A stretch of DNA of 64,000 nt. It comes from Bacteroidota bacterium (GTDB taxonomy: Bacteria; Bacteroidota; Ignavibacteria; Palsa-1295). Positions 29,901 to 44,900 of this stretch are shown here, one piece after another. The notes below the pieces were generated by a model, which saw only the letters and a program-made list of their open reading frames with translations, ran no database searches and was not told the origin of the DNA. A program made the position numbers and the translations under genes. The stretch spans positions 248,001-312,000 of the forward strand of contig JAUZNX010000002.1 of the NCBI GenBank assembly GCA_030706745.1, written 5' to 3'. Numbering within the stretch: position 1 is the stretch's first letter; every line of letters starts with the position of its first letter.

Positions 29901-32900
29901 CGAGGCCTTCGCGCGTGCCCTCGAAATGTTTAGTCCTGTGAAGGAACGCCCGGCGAAAGGCATTCACCCTTCGTCCGTCGTCGATCCTTCCGCAGTCATC
30001 GATGCTGACGCGCATATTGGCGCTCATGTATACATCGGTCGTGATGCAACGATTGGGCCCCGGACCATCGTGCGGCATGGCGCGTATGTCGGGGCCGCTA
30101 CGACTATTGGTGCAGACTGCGAGATACATCCCAATGTCGTGATATACGATCACATGCAGATTGGGGACCGCGTCGTTGTTGGAGCCGGAAGCGTCATCGG
30201 GTTCGATGGCTTTGGATATGTCCCCATGGGCGATGGTTCGTACCGCAAAATTCCTCAAATTGGTATTGTGGTGCTCGAAGACGATGTCGAAGTTGGCGCG
30301 AACACTACCATCGATCGCGCGACCGTAGCCGAAACGCGAATTCGAAAGGGAGTGAAGTTGGACAATCTAATTCAGATCGCTCACAATGTCGATGTTGGCG
30401 AGCACACCGTGATGGCTGCGCAGGCTGGAGTTTCTGGTTCGACTAAGATCGGCCGCGCAAACATCCTCGCGGGTCAATCGGGAGTCACCGGTCACATCCA
30501 GACGACTGAGCACGTGATTGTCGGGGCACAGTCCGGCGTATCGAAATCCATCACGAAGCCAGGAACGTATATGGGGTATCCGGCAAGGCCAGGCCGAGAG
30601 GTTTTGAAGCAGGAAGGGGCGATGAGGTCCTTGCCTGATCTCATCGAACGGGTTAAGAAGTTGGAGGAAGAACTCATTGCGACTCGAGCCAAGGTGAATG
30701 CCAACACATAATATCGTGTGGCCGTTGATCGGCAGTTAAGTTCGTTATTGGTCATTCGAATACGTTACCGGTTTTTCGAACATCGTGGAAACGACCGAAC
30801 TCACGTGCTATCTTGCCCTCCATCTGGCCAGCGGCATAGGGTCCCGGCGATTACTAGCGCTCCATGAGTACTTTGGCAGTGCAGAGCGTGCGATCTATGC
30901 GAAGCATCAAGAGTGGATGCAGGTCCCAGGATTTGGGAGGGGAATTGCCGATAGTTTATTGGCGTCACGCGATAACGCACTCGATCAAGCCGCGAAACAG
31001 ATCGCACGATTACCGGCGGACACATCGATTGTCACTTATTATGAGGAGACTTATCCGGCTTTGTTGAAATCGATTGATGCACCTCCCGCTTTGCTCTTTG
31101 TGTGTGGCAACGTCCAGCTGTTGAAGGCTGAGAGAACGATCGCTATAGTTGGCTCACGCAAGACAAGTGACTACGGGCGCCGGGCGGCACGGGAACTTGC
31201 CGAGCGGTTCGCACGGGATGGTGTGACCGTGGTGAGCGGGTTTGCGAAAGGAATCGACACGCAAGCCCATGAGGCTACGTTTGAAGCGGGAGGGAGTACG
31301 ATCGCGATCCTTGGTTCGGGAGTTGATGTAATATATCCGACGTCGAACAAACAATTTGCCACGCAACTCATTGAAAGTGGCCGGGGAATAATAGCGAGCG
31401 AACTTCCGCTCGGCGCAAATCCCGATGCGCGGAATTTCCCATGGCGAAACCGGATTGTCAGTGGACTTGCCCGCGCGACGGTTGTCGTTGAAAGTGAATC
31501 GGATGGTGGCTCGATGATCACGGCATCCATCGCATACAACGAGAAGCGCGACGTGTATGCGATTCCCGGAGATTTGTACCGAACGTCGAGCAGTGGGCCG
31601 AATCGGCTGATCCGAGAGTCTCGCGCTCGGATCGCAACCAGTCCCGAGCAGATATTAACCGAACTTGGCTGGTCAAACGGTGCTAACAAGCAAGAAAAGA
31701 AGAAGCCACTCGATCGCACAGGGCTCTCAATGTTTGAAGCAAGAATTATCGACGTTTTGGATGCGGCCGGTGGGCCGCTCGTCATCGATCAAATCGCCGA
31801 GCGATCTGGATTCGAGGTGCAAGATCTCTTCATGCAGCTATTTTCACTCGAAATGAAGAACCTCATTCGGCCAATGGCCGGTAAGCAATACACGCTTTCC
31901 GTATAAGTCCGGGACTTATTTGTAGGCCAACTCGTCTTTACTTATTCCAATGGTTTGCACATATACACGTCGGTACTGTTTCGTCGCGCTCCTCGCACTC
32001 GTCAGCTCGGCATCGTGGGGTCAGACTCCAAAGCCGAAACTGGTGACTGCTCCTAGTCCAAGCGCATCTCCTGTCATCGCTTCGGACAAGACAGCAACGC
32101 ATTCGGCGTGGAGCTTTCTCTCACTTGGCGCGACGCATGCGGATGCCTTTGAGCACGAACACCCGACGTATGATGGCCGAGGCGTGATCATTTTTATTTT
32201 CGATACCGGGGTTGATCCGGGCGTAGCCGGTTTGCTCACAACGAGCGAGGGTACGCACAAAGTCATCGATGTTCATGACTTCTCCGGAACGGGGGATGTC
32301 TCATTCGAAGAAGCTATTCGAGAGGGCGATGTTTTAAGACATGGCTCCGCCAGTGGCGTGAATGTTCAGCCGACCACAGTGCTTCGAGGACTGAATTCTA
32401 TTTCTGCCAAGCCGGCAGACGGAAAATATTACTATGCATCGTTATCGGAGAAGCGGTTTCAGAACGGGCTCAGCGATCTGAACTTCAATGGCAAAGGAAC
32501 AGACAACTTTGGTGTGCTGCTTTTTCAAGATGCGGTCAGTACCGGTGGTTCGGGACATTGGGTTGCCTACGTCGATTCCGATGGGGATGGTGACTTGACC
32601 GGCGAGCGGCAGTTGACTAATTACCACGAGCGGTTCGATACATTCGAGTTTCACTCGCCGGACTCTGTCGCCTCGAGCGGCAAGCATCTGACTGGGGCCG
32701 TGAATATTTTCCCCGATCGGCATCTTGTCTCGATCTACTTCGATGATGGTAGTCATGGGACTCATGTCGCAGGAATCGCGGCTGGCCATGATATTGATAA
32801 TGAGCCCGGTTTTAATGGTGTGGCGCCTGGCGCGGAAATCATTGCCTGCAAGTTCGCCGATAACAATGCCGGTGGTGTAACAGTAAGTGGCTCGATGCAA

Positions 32901-35900
32901 CAGGCCTTTCAATTGGCCGCAGAGACAGCGACAACGCAGCCAAAGCCTGTTGTTGTCAACATGAGCTTTGGGATAGGCAACGAGTTAGAGGGCAGCAGCG
33001 TCATGGACTTGTGGTTGGATAGTTTGCTCGCCGCGACTCCCAACCTTACGGTGTGTATCTCGGCGGGTAACGAAGGCCCCGGGCTCTCAAGCGTTGGTTT
33101 GCCTGGCTCGGCCGATCGCGTGATCACAAGCGGTGCCGCACTCCCGGACGATGCGGCGCGAGACCTCTACAGTATTTATATCAATCATCCTGTCCTTTTC
33201 GATTTTTCGTCTCGTGGAGGTGAACTCGCCAAACCCGATATTGTCTCGCCCGGAACGGCGGTCAGTACGGTGCCGGACTATGTGGGTGGCGATCGGTATA
33301 ATGGGACCAGCATGTCTTCGCCATATACGGCGGGATGCGCGGCCGTGCTGCTATCGGCAATGAAGCAGGCTTTTCCGGATTGGCAGACGAATGCTTTTGC
33401 CATAAAACGCGCAATGATGCTTTCGGCCAAGCACATCGAGGGTGCATTGCCACCCGATGAAGGATACGGAATGATCGATATCCCGGCCGCCTTTGAATTA
33501 CTCTCGCGCTGGCAGAAGCGTGGATCCATGCCGCTGCCGGTTCAGGTTGAGGCCGCCATCCCATCGGCGATTCGGAGCGGTACGGCAGCATATTTTCGTG
33601 CCGGAAATTATCCAATCGATGGGGACCGCGAGAGTTTTACGGTCTTTCCGGAAGAGTCAAGTGGCGCGGGGGTGCGCCAGCGCGCGCTGGGAATGGACGC
33701 CTTCGATCTTGTCAGCGATGCTGCCTGGATGACCCCTGTTGAATCGAGTATCTACCGTCGCGGCTCGGGCGCGATGACTGTGGATGTCCGCTACAATGCC
33801 AAGTTGCTCCAAAAGCCCGGCCTCTATTCCGGCAGGATCTGGGGATACGAAAAAGGACATGAGCATATCCGCGGAGAAGCTCGCTTCGAACTCTGGAGTA
33901 CTATCGCGGTGCCTTACACATTCTCTGATGATAATCAGTATCGTGTGACATTGCGGGATATCAAGATGGCACCGGGAGAAGTTGAGCGAGAATTCTTTAA
34001 AATGCCGCCGGGTGCTGTTGCCGCGAAGGTGACGCTTTCAACGCGCGATCAGAACGGTGCATGCACTGCCAGAATATTCGATAATGATGGCCATGAGTTT
34101 TCCGGGCTTTCGCTTCGTCGTGGTTCGGCCCAGCGTTCCACAACGGAATACGTTACGGGTCGCGAACTTCAGCCTGGTGTGATGGAGATCGATCTCTCTC
34201 GCACCATGGCCTCGGAGGACGAACGGGAGATGCCCGTGGATCTTACATTCGAGGTACAACCACTGTCTGTTACCGCCTCGGCCAGTATCGATCTCGACCA
34301 ACTTCCCGTTATCCGCTCGGTTGTCGCAAATCCAAGCGAGCGCACTTTCTCAGCACAGCCAGATGCGACGGTGCTCGGTTATGAACGGACCTTCGACACC
34401 CTTATTTCTTCGAGTGATTCGTTTGTTCTGCCATTCGCGGCGAGGGCAGGGGAGCGCGCGGTGCTCTTTGATGTCTCGTTGCCGGCCGCGGATTACGACC
34501 TCTTCACTGACATCACCTGCCAGGTGCTTCGTCCGGATTCGAGCGCCGTATTCAATTCAGCGTTTGACTATCGCAGAAAATTGGTGCCGGTCAATCTCTC
34601 CGGGAGCATGTCAAGCACGGAAGCGGCAGATGCGGATGATTCCACACTGTCTGGCGGTGAAGAATCTAGTGCGAACGGGCAAGCGTCAATTGGCGATCGC
34701 TCAGCACCATATACTCTCTTTATTCGTGGTGGATTGGCATTGCCCGATCGCGCCCATCCCTGGCATCTGCGCATCCATGAGATGAGATACCTGCAAAACG
34801 AACAGGACCTGACCTCGGCACCAAGTATGCTTCGGCTATCACCCTATCAATCGGGCGAGTTGGAACTGCGTTCGGAGAAGCCGATGATGCATCCTCCAAA
34901 GGGATATCGTTTTATCGGTCAGATCGAATTGAAGAAGAACGAGCAGGAAGAAATCCGGATACCGATCGAATTTTAGTGCGTGATCGTCAGCGTTCCCGTT
35001 GGCACGTTGGCATCCCAAATATTCTCAAACCGTGTCGTATCGCCCAGGCTAATGATGTCGTGAAGTGGCGCGGTCATGATCTCGATCGGTGATGGAACAA
35101 GCGGGTGCTTGGGATGAAGGTTTGATGTTGGTTCGAGCGTTACGACGATCCGAGCTGCTCCATCGGTTAGCGGGGCAGGATTATACCCACCAGGAAACGG
35201 ATACGTGCCTGAAGATGAATTTGAATCCACACCTGCGCCAACGCTGGGGCCATTCGGCTCCAAGAAAGAGCCATAAAAGAACTGATGCGGCGGGAAGAAG
35301 CTGCTATCGAGGACCCAAAGACCATAGGCCCAACCGGCTTTCGCTATAGGCAGGTCCGTGATGCTCGATTGCGCAACACCGTTCACAAAACGCATCAAAT
35401 AGAATTCGTTTTTCGCCCGATTTGTGTCGATCGACTTCGTGGTAAACAGAACCGAGCCTTGTGCGTTTGAATAGTCCTTAATGGCGGAGGAATCAGTGGA
35501 GAGCGCTGCAAAACTATTCGAGATGCTTCCCGCCAAAAGAATGCTCGTTGGGTTACCGAGATTGGCCAATGGTTCAATTGAGAGCAAGGCTCGGCCGAGC
35601 GAGTCTGTGGCAGCGCTCTGTGGAAGTTTTCCCGAGAACGTGAGTACGTCGCCGTTCTTACTCTTCGTCCAGTTTGTGAGCGGGATGGCCAGCCATGCTG
35701 TGTCATTTCCTGGTTTCGTCTGAGTTCGGAGCCACAAAACGTACCGGTTGCGCGAAGTATCGAGAGGCCGGAGATTCTGGGCAACGAGCCGATACGTAGC
35801 CGTTGGCACGATGGATGGCGGCGCCTCCGACTGCGTGCAGCCAATTGGCACCAGTCCGATCGCAAACCAAATCACAAGGAATCGCCTTCGCAACATACAA

Positions 35901-38900
35901 TTCCTTAACGCAGCCGAGCGACCGCTCGTTACTGAATGAATTTTCAAATTCATGGCCGCTGAGCAGCCTGATTGCTGAAGCCGGGCACAAAACTGTCAGA
36001 CAAAAGTTTTAGAGGGAAGATGATATCCCGAGCGCTTGCCCTTAGTGTCCTTATTCTCGCTGTGAGTTTGCCCTGTCTTGGCCAAGATGGAGGGCATCCT
36101 GAACTCGAAAAGCGCCGCAGCATCGCCGGCCGCGATGCCGCGCATACGGGACTCCAGTCAGTTCTGGGTAATTTGCGGTTCACGATCAAGAATGTTGATA
36201 TTACGCACTTTCCTGAATTGAGCGTGATCTTTTCTGCTTCGAACGCCAGAAATGAATTTATCCGCACGCTTCGCAAAGAGGACTTGATCGTTCTCGAAAA
36301 TGGCCAGCAACGGCCGATTTTATCCTTGGATTTGGTCAGCGGGGAGAATCGAGTCCCGATCGATATTGTATTTGTGATCGATCAGACTGCCTCGATGGGC
36401 GACGTAATTGAAAGTGTCAAGGACAACGTCAATCGCTTTGCGGAGGAACTTCGGGGACATGGCTTCGACTTCCGGTTGGGGCTCATCCGATTTAGTGACG
36501 TCGTTGAGTGGGTCAGTCCAACGACGACAGATGATGTCGGCGAGTTCGAAAAATGGGTTGGCGCAATACATGCAGAGGGCGGCGGCGATCCGAAGGAGAA
36601 TGCTCTTGAGGGGCTTCATGCGATTGCCGGGATGCCGTTGCGTCCGATCGCACTTCGTCTCGCGGTCCTTGTCACGGACGCGCAGTGTCACTTGCAGGGT
36701 GAGCAAGGGGATGGGACTACGGACTTTACGATGAAGTCCATGGGGGATTGGCTTTACGAGCGGGAAGTCCGGTTGCTCACGGTCACGCCACCTGAATACC
36801 CGGAATACCATGAACTGGCAAGCCTGACCGAAGGCGCAAGCTTCGATCTTGGACAGACCTTTGCGGGGACGATAGTTGATATGGCCAGCAATATTACGAG
36901 CTTGTACGCGCTTCGGTACCTCTCGCAATCGACATTGGCGCCGGATTCGGTTCGGATCGATCTCATGCGAGCCGAGGATCGCTCGCCGCTCGCTTCGCGC
37001 AAGCTCCTGGCCATGGAGCCGGGACGACGATTTGTGTTCGAAGATCTTCAGTTCGGCCCAAACCAGACTCAGTTGGTGAATGAGTTCATTCCAGAACTTG
37101 AACGTGTGGTTCGGCTGATGCACGTCCGTCCCGCCATGCGAATTCGGATTGAAGGGCACGCGGACTCAACTGGAATTCCGGATGTGAATTGGAAAATATC
37201 GAGTGAACGCGCGGTAGCGGTTAAACGATACCTAATGCAGAGTGGGATTGCCCCGGACCGTCTCGAAACGCTCGGGTACGGCGCAACTCGGCCGATTGCT
37301 TCCAATGCTACTGAGACGGGTCGTCGGTTGAATCGAAGAATAGAGTTTCTTATTTTGGCGAAATAGTGTTTCGAATGTCTGAGGTGTTATCCTTTATCGG
37401 GTCTTTTGTACAGTTGGTCTTATGATGCGGCATTCCAGCAACACGTTCGTTACGCCGGAGGTAATCCTGAATGCGTATTATCAAGGCTTTTTCCCGATGG
37501 CGCTCGAAGGCGGCGAGATTGGATTCTATGCGTATCAAACTCGCGGCATCGTCCCGCTTGATGATCGGTTCACTGTTCGCAAATCGTTGCGGCAGATCCT
37601 CCGGCGCGAAGATTACCAGATTACATTCGACACCGAGCCTCGAGCGGTCCTCCAGGGCTGCTCTCGCATCGGTGAGATTCCTGCATATGAACTCTGGCTC
37701 TCAGATGAACTCATCGAACATTACCTGTCGCTATTCAATCTGGGTCGTGTCCACACCGTCGAAGTGTGGCGCGGGGGCAACCTGATCGGCGGACTTTACG
37801 GCCTCACCTTTGGCGCTGCATTTTGTGGAGAGTCCATGTTCTCACGGGCTCCCTATGCCTCGCAAATTGCGCTGGTCCATCTGGTCGAGCACTTACGACA
37901 ACGTGGCTATGAACTTCTGGACGCGCAACAATCCACTGCACATCTCAGACAGTTTGGCTTATATGAGTGCGGCCAGATGGAATACCTTGAAGCATTCCAC
38001 AAGGCCGCTGCAATCGGTGCGAATTTTTGACGCGCGATCCTACCAGGTCCCAACGATCGCGGCGGCGAGCACGCAGCCAATCGTCATATAGCCAATATCG
38101 ATCGCCCACAGTGTTGCTGATTTGCCGTGCCAGTTATAGTTGATCCAAAGTGATCCGCCAGCGATGCCAAACCCTGCAACGGCACCAATCTTCATGCTGC
38201 GGACACATCCGCCGCCGTGCGCATAGCTGATGAGGAGTGCGACGGCAATCACTGTGAGAAGATTGCCAAGAAAGCTCTTGAGCATCATCTTCATCATCGC
38301 CGAGCCTGACGGCGGATTATCCATTTTGATCCCCGATTCCCGTGCCCAAAGTTTGCGAAAGAGAACCTGATACCACAGCGAGCCAAAGAAGAAGAACACA
38401 AGCGAGGCTACCAGGACTGCAAGCCAGTTGATGTTTGCCATTGTGAGATTATGTTAAATAAATAGGAACAGGGCTTCCAACGCCCTTGCGGAACGAGGCA
38501 AACTTACGCAATTGTGAGACCGAAGTCAAGTGAGGTCACCGCTGAATCACAATCCTCCGCATCATGTTGAGATCGCCTGTCATCGCTTTGAGGTAGTAGA
38601 CACCATCTTCCAAGCTACTAAGATTGAGGACAACTCCATCTCCTGAGAGCATCGGAGTCTGTTGGATTGCCAACGCCCGTCCAAGAATATCATAGAGTCG
38701 AAGTACTGGTAGCATGGCACGCGTGGTACTCCCACCGATGATTCGCACCCAAAGTTCATCACGGGCCGGATTGGGCGAGACCGAAAGAGTCACCGCCTTT
38801 AGCTCCGAATGCAGAACGCTGGCTTGTGGTGCCGTCACGAATGCGGTGAGTGTTCCGGTCCGGATGCCGGTTTCACCTTGTCCCATGATCGCCCGACTGA

Positions 38901-41900
38901 GGGCATGCCACTTCGTTTCGTATGGTCCCAACGCCGACAAGCTGGAAGTCACGAATTGAAATTGAACGGTATCCGAAGCTTGTGGTGCGATGAGAAACTG
39001 AGGCGGCGCGACGTGTCCGGCCTGATTTGGCAGGATCTGGAAAAAGCCTGGACTCTCAAGCCAGACGGAATCGATGCTAATGAACGAGAGCGTCGACTGG
39101 TTGATGATGGAAGCCACGCCCGAAACCATCGATCCTACAATCACGGTGTCAAAGTCGTGATCGGTCACGATGAAGTTCGTCGGTCCGCCATTGCCGGTTA
39201 GTGCTCCAATTATCTTACCGCATTGAGCGGTAAGCTCCAGCGTATCCGTCACCGTGGCAGCCGAAATGGGCCGGAAGCAAAGCTTGATCAGATGACTCTT
39301 CCCGAAGGGGAGTGGGGAAGTATCCGCGCTATCGATCGTGAAGCCTTGATTGCCCCGCGTGAGTTTGAGGTTCGTGAACGTAAATGTTCCGACGCCGTTA
39401 TTTATGATCGTATCGTATCGATAGGTGCAATGCCCGCTGTCCGCTGAGCCGAAGCTTTGTTGCAGTGGCCCCACACGTGCTGATGTGGTCGGTGCGTAGC
39501 CGAGCGTGACCGTTGTCCAGTTGCCGGCCAAGTCATAGAAACGCGCACGCAGCAAACCCGGACTCGCCGGATCGAGTACCGTTGCATCATAGAGCGCGAT
39601 TGAATCACCGTTCGTGGTCGGTACGTCGGGATTCAGTTGCAGATTTACTGCGCTATCGATTTTGTATCCTTGAAGCTTCGACGCATTCTGACCAGAATCG
39701 ACAACGGTTATCCGGACGATCTGACATGTGAGCGGACTCACAGATGCTAATGGTGGAATCGAATCCGATGTGATCTGCGAAACGACTCCGAGTGCGCCCG
39801 ACCACGCATACGATTCATACGTGCCATAGCCGTAACAGTATACCGTCACACCAGAATCGGACGTGACGGAGTGAGCGCCTGGCGATACGGTGGCTCTATA
39901 GCCCACGCAAATGCCATCAATATAAATCTGCGTGTATTTCTTGGCGTTGCTCCCATCTAACAGGACGTTTTGGTCGCCACTATGCGCGATGATGTTCGCA
40001 TAATTGACAAAAGAACCATTTTTCCCAATTGTCACAGGAGCCTGAAACAGAATGGACTTCATATACTCTTCTTTCGGTGTGAGAACAACCTCCGACGGGT
40101 CGCCCGAGCCATCCACATTATCAGGATAGGATGCGCTATTATGATACTGAACCAGCAAGAATGGCTGATCTGATGACCAGGTGCTGCTCTGATCGACGTC
40201 ACTCCGCCAATAGAAGTCGAATGCTTTTGAAGATGAAAAGTAGACCTGATTCTGCCGACGAATTACCTGTCCAGGCTTAGTAGCGATAACGAGAAACGTT
40301 GAAGCATTGTGTTGCGGGGGTTGCCCTGCGGATTGGAAGAAAGGCACGCTGTAGTAAGTCTTGCCCCAAGAGTCTACGGTGGGCAGCATGTGACAGACGT
40401 GATCGCAGTATGCGAAATCGCATGGGATGTTCGGGCAATCCGAGCCGCCGATCACGCCGACCGGCTGGGTTGACCGTATCACAGTCCCTGTTAAATCATA
40501 ATTATCGCAATCGGAAGCGCAGGTTGTCTTGCATTGGATGGCATCGCCTCGATTCATGACGACTTGAATGGGCTGTCCCTGAGGGGCGTAGACGCAACTG
40601 CAACAAGCACCGCTGGACTTTTCCATGCGGATATCCGAGGTCGGCGTTATCGTTACTGTTGTATTATCCTGAGTTGCCACGACACTAAACTCTGAAGGGT
40701 AATCCACCGCCCCATTTCCCGATCCCATAAAAAGCGCCGCGTATGCCGCCACGACGTATTCGGTACCAAGGCCAAGAGTTGGGATCAGGTATGTGCCATC
40801 CGCGCTATATCCCACATTGGAAAGGAAGTGACAAGTAAGGTCCGCATCGAGAGACCACACATGAATGCCCTTCGCCTCGACGACCCCGCTCGAACCGAGA
40901 ATCCAAGCGGCCGGTAGCAGTAGTGTCGTATCACGATGGGCAATGACCCTGGTGCTTAGCGATGGACCAGTATTTCCAAGCTGTACGTGGACAGTTCCGG
41001 AGTCCGGCGAAGCGACGTATAGAGCGAAATAGCTGCTCGGATCGGCGCTCTGATGGATCGGTGCGAACCAGAAATCCCGGCCAAACATCTGTTCGCCATT
41101 TCCAAAAGGGGCATGCCTGAACGATTGGACCGTGGAGGAGAAGCCCGCTTGCGAGCGGACCGAGGGTGCAACTGCCATTGAAACAATGGCAACGATAAGG
41201 ATAGAGCCACGCAAGCTGAAGCGATTCATTTCAGAAGATACTCCGTAAGATGATACTCTCTGTATTTAAAACGCTCGAGATCGCCAGGGTTACAAAACTA
41301 TTTTCAAATAGCCGTTTCCGGGTCAGAGCCGGATGAAGAGCACGATTTATCGAACACATTGGTCTTCTGACTCGTGCAAGCTCCCCCAGCCGCTACCGCG
41401 CGAACGATCCGGGCCGGGAAACCCGGCCACCACAATTTATTTTGCAGAATTCATCCGCAATATGCGATGCCGGAGGTATCGAACAACGTTATATTAGATG
41501 GAGGGGGGATCTTCTTTCAATTACGAATTACGGATGACGAATGACGAATGTGGTGCGTTTTCGTCATATTTGCAAAATGAAAGCTGCGCCTGGCCATGAG
41601 ACACTGCGACTGTTTCATGAAAAACTTCCGAAAACGTAATATAAAATTATTTAGCGTGTCTGATGGAACAGGTAATTGAGAATAGAAAGATCAGGCATTC
41701 ATTAAATGACAACTCAAAAGAGAGAAACGATGAAGTTTGAAAAACGGTCAATTTGAATCAGGAGAGGGATACTTCATTAAGATCAAACATAAGAGAGAAA
41801 TTAATTCATCAAAGAGAGGCAAATCGTGGGAAGTGCGAATCGCGAGTAGAACGTAGCGGTCCGGTCTGGCGTTTGACGGCGCTTGGAGATTCAGAGCCCG

Positions 41901-44900
41901 TAGCTCAGTGGTAGAGCATCTGACTTTTAATCAGAGGGTCGTCGGTTCGATACCGCCCGGGCTCACAGACAATGCTAAGTGCTTAGTGCGTTTGCAGGTT
42001 GGTTTTTGAATATGGATGAATTCCATGTTCGCGCATAGGACTCAGCATGCAGCGACTGATCTCTGCGCGGGAGCACTTTTTCCGGCTTGGAATTTGTTTC
42101 TGTGCGTCCAAGTATTTTCATAGACCATCCGTCGGGTCCGATTCGTATGGGTTCGTCCCGGCGATATTCCTCACTACTCAAGATGACGATGACCAGACTC
42201 AAGAAACTTTCGGTATTTCTCGCGATTGTCGCGTTGGCCGGGTTCCTCGGCACCGGACTTAGCTCCTGCAGCAAGCGCAACGCAGAACTCGAGACAGACT
42301 ATGCGACGAAGAAGGCCTCGGCCGAAACGCTGATGGGACAGATCACCAGCAGCATGACGACGATGAAAGACGATCATGCCAAGTGGATGGCAGCGCTCGA
42401 TGATGCTTCGAAGAAACACGGCGCCGACACGACGAAGCTCAATGCGCTTCGCAACGACATGCAAAAGCACATGGCGGATGCGAACACGATCATGGCGCTG
42501 GAGGATAGCGTGAAGTCATATATGAGTGCTACTCCGGACAAAGCCGATGAGTTCAAAAATGCCGATGATCGGCTCGGGACGAACTTCAACGATTTGAGCG
42601 ACAAGTGGAAGAGCTTCCAGGATGCTCACTCGAAGCTTGGCCAGGATATTAATGCTGCCACTGTTGCCGCTGCCGGCGCACCGATGAAGGACACAGTGAA
42701 GGCCAAGGAAGAAATCAAGAAAGCAGCTCCAAAGAAAGAAGCCGCAAAGACCGAGATCAAAACAGAGGCCCATGGCGTACCTCGCAAATCTGCGAAGTAA
42801 TTACCTCTGATCATAAAAAAAGAGCGGAGATTTCTCCGCTCTTTTTTCTTGGGGTCAATCTGGTAATCTATCGTTCCAGAATGAACTGCGATTGCATACT
42901 TGGTGCGCCAGCGCACTCGACGCGAACGAAATAGACACCAGCCGCAAGTCCTGGCGTTGTGAGTTCGATCTGATGAGATCCCTCTGAAAGCATGCCGAGG
43001 TCTTGTACCATCACTTCGCGGCCTAGGGGATCGATGACCGCCAGGTGTACCTGATCAGGTCGCGCAAGCGTCAGTGTACATGTGGATGACCCATGCGATG
43101 GGTTGGGGGCAATGGCGAGGCCCGTCAGGATTGCGTCTTCCGCTCTGACACTATTGCTGGAGGCCTTGACAACGCCGGAACCGTGCAAAGCAACAGATGA
43201 CGTGGTATTATCAGCAAGGGTGATACTCAAGGCGCCGATTTGCTCGCCCCCGGAACGGGGTGCGAACGTGACATCAGCATCTAGTGAATCGCCGGCAGCC
43301 AACGACGTTGGCAGCGTTGTCTTCGTTGTATAGCTGAATGCGGACCCTGTGGGGTTGATACTGATTCCGGAGATTTGGATTGCGGCAGTGCCAGTATTGT
43401 GAACGCTGACAGTCATCGTCGAACTCATTCCAGTATCGATAGGGCCAAAGTCAATGCTGGAAGGCAGGACGCTCAGGGCACCCTTCACGCCGATCCCGCT
43501 GACATTGACCACCCGGGTGGGTGTAGCTTCATCCGTAGTAAGCGTAAGCGTACCATTGTAAGCAATGGGACCCGCTGGAGTGAAGCTAAGAACGAGCTTC
43601 GCCGTTGCACCAGGAGCAATTTGATGAACGCTCGAATCGATGATGCCAAACGCAGCATAGGAAGAGAGTTTGTAGCCAAGAATATTCACACTCGCAGTGC
43701 CACTGTTTGATAGGAGAATTGTGTCGAACGCAGTCTTGGATACCGCTACCGAGCCGAAACTGACGGTGGCTGGAGTAATGGATAGCGCACTGTTGATCCC
43801 CGAACCTCGAATGAACAGCGACTCTGTTGGATATTTCGGATCGTCGCCTGATACGGTAAAGACTCCATCGAAGATCCCAACAGATGCCGGCGAAAAGCTG
43901 ATGGTTGCATAGACTGTTCCACCAGCCGTGACATAGTTCTGTGAGCTCACGGTGAAGGGCGGCGTTGGCGATACGGTCACCGCATTCAGCGTTAGGTCGG
44001 CTCCGCCTGTATTATAAATCGCGATATCACGAGTCACAAGACCTCCGACTTTGACCTGACCAATAACCACGGTGTCAATCTCACCGAGCAGCATATGTGG
44101 AAGGGTACCGGATGCCAGCACAGTGATCGAAACAGAGGCAGAACTTGGGTCATCGCTGGTAAACTGCAGCGCTGCGGTATCCGTCTTTTCAGCAGTTGGG
44201 GTGTACGTCAGATGAAAGGATCCGGTTGCGCCGGCGGCAATTGTTGCATCGTAGGTCCCCAGTGTGAACTTCGTACCACTCTGCGTTAATGCGGGACTCG
44301 TGATGTGCAGGACATCGTTGCCAGTGTTCTTGATTGTTATGGTGCCCTGGAGTGGCTGTCCAACTCGGACTGATCCAAGCAGCGCAGGAGTCGTCGATTG
44401 TACTTGCGGAGCCACGCCATTACCACTTAATGCGATGCTGGGCGTAGTCACCCCATTCAAGGCAGCAAAGCTTAGTGTTCCGGTATACCCTACTCGGCTC
44501 GTCGGTGCAAACTGAACGATCACGGTGTCCCAAATGCCAGGGGGAAGCGTCAGCACATGGGGTTGCTGCGAAATTGTAAAACCGCTTCCAGAGATTGTCG
44601 GAGTCTGCAAAAACAGAGTATCATCTCCCGTGTTGGAGAAGGGAAGAGGGAGCAAGCCTGTCTGATTCATTCGCAAGTTGCCAAATGCCAGCGTTGATGA
44701 CGAACTGGAAAATACAGCTTGGATGCCCTGGCCGCTTACAGCGATCCCTTTACGCTGGTCAGGGATGGTATCTGAATTCGTCGTGAAGATAAGCGAGTCT
44801 GAGAACGTCCCACGGCTGGTGGGTGCGAAGATAACACTATCGACTTCGGAGGCTCCGGCATTTAGCGTGCGGCCGTTCGAGCCGGGTGCGACATAGCCTA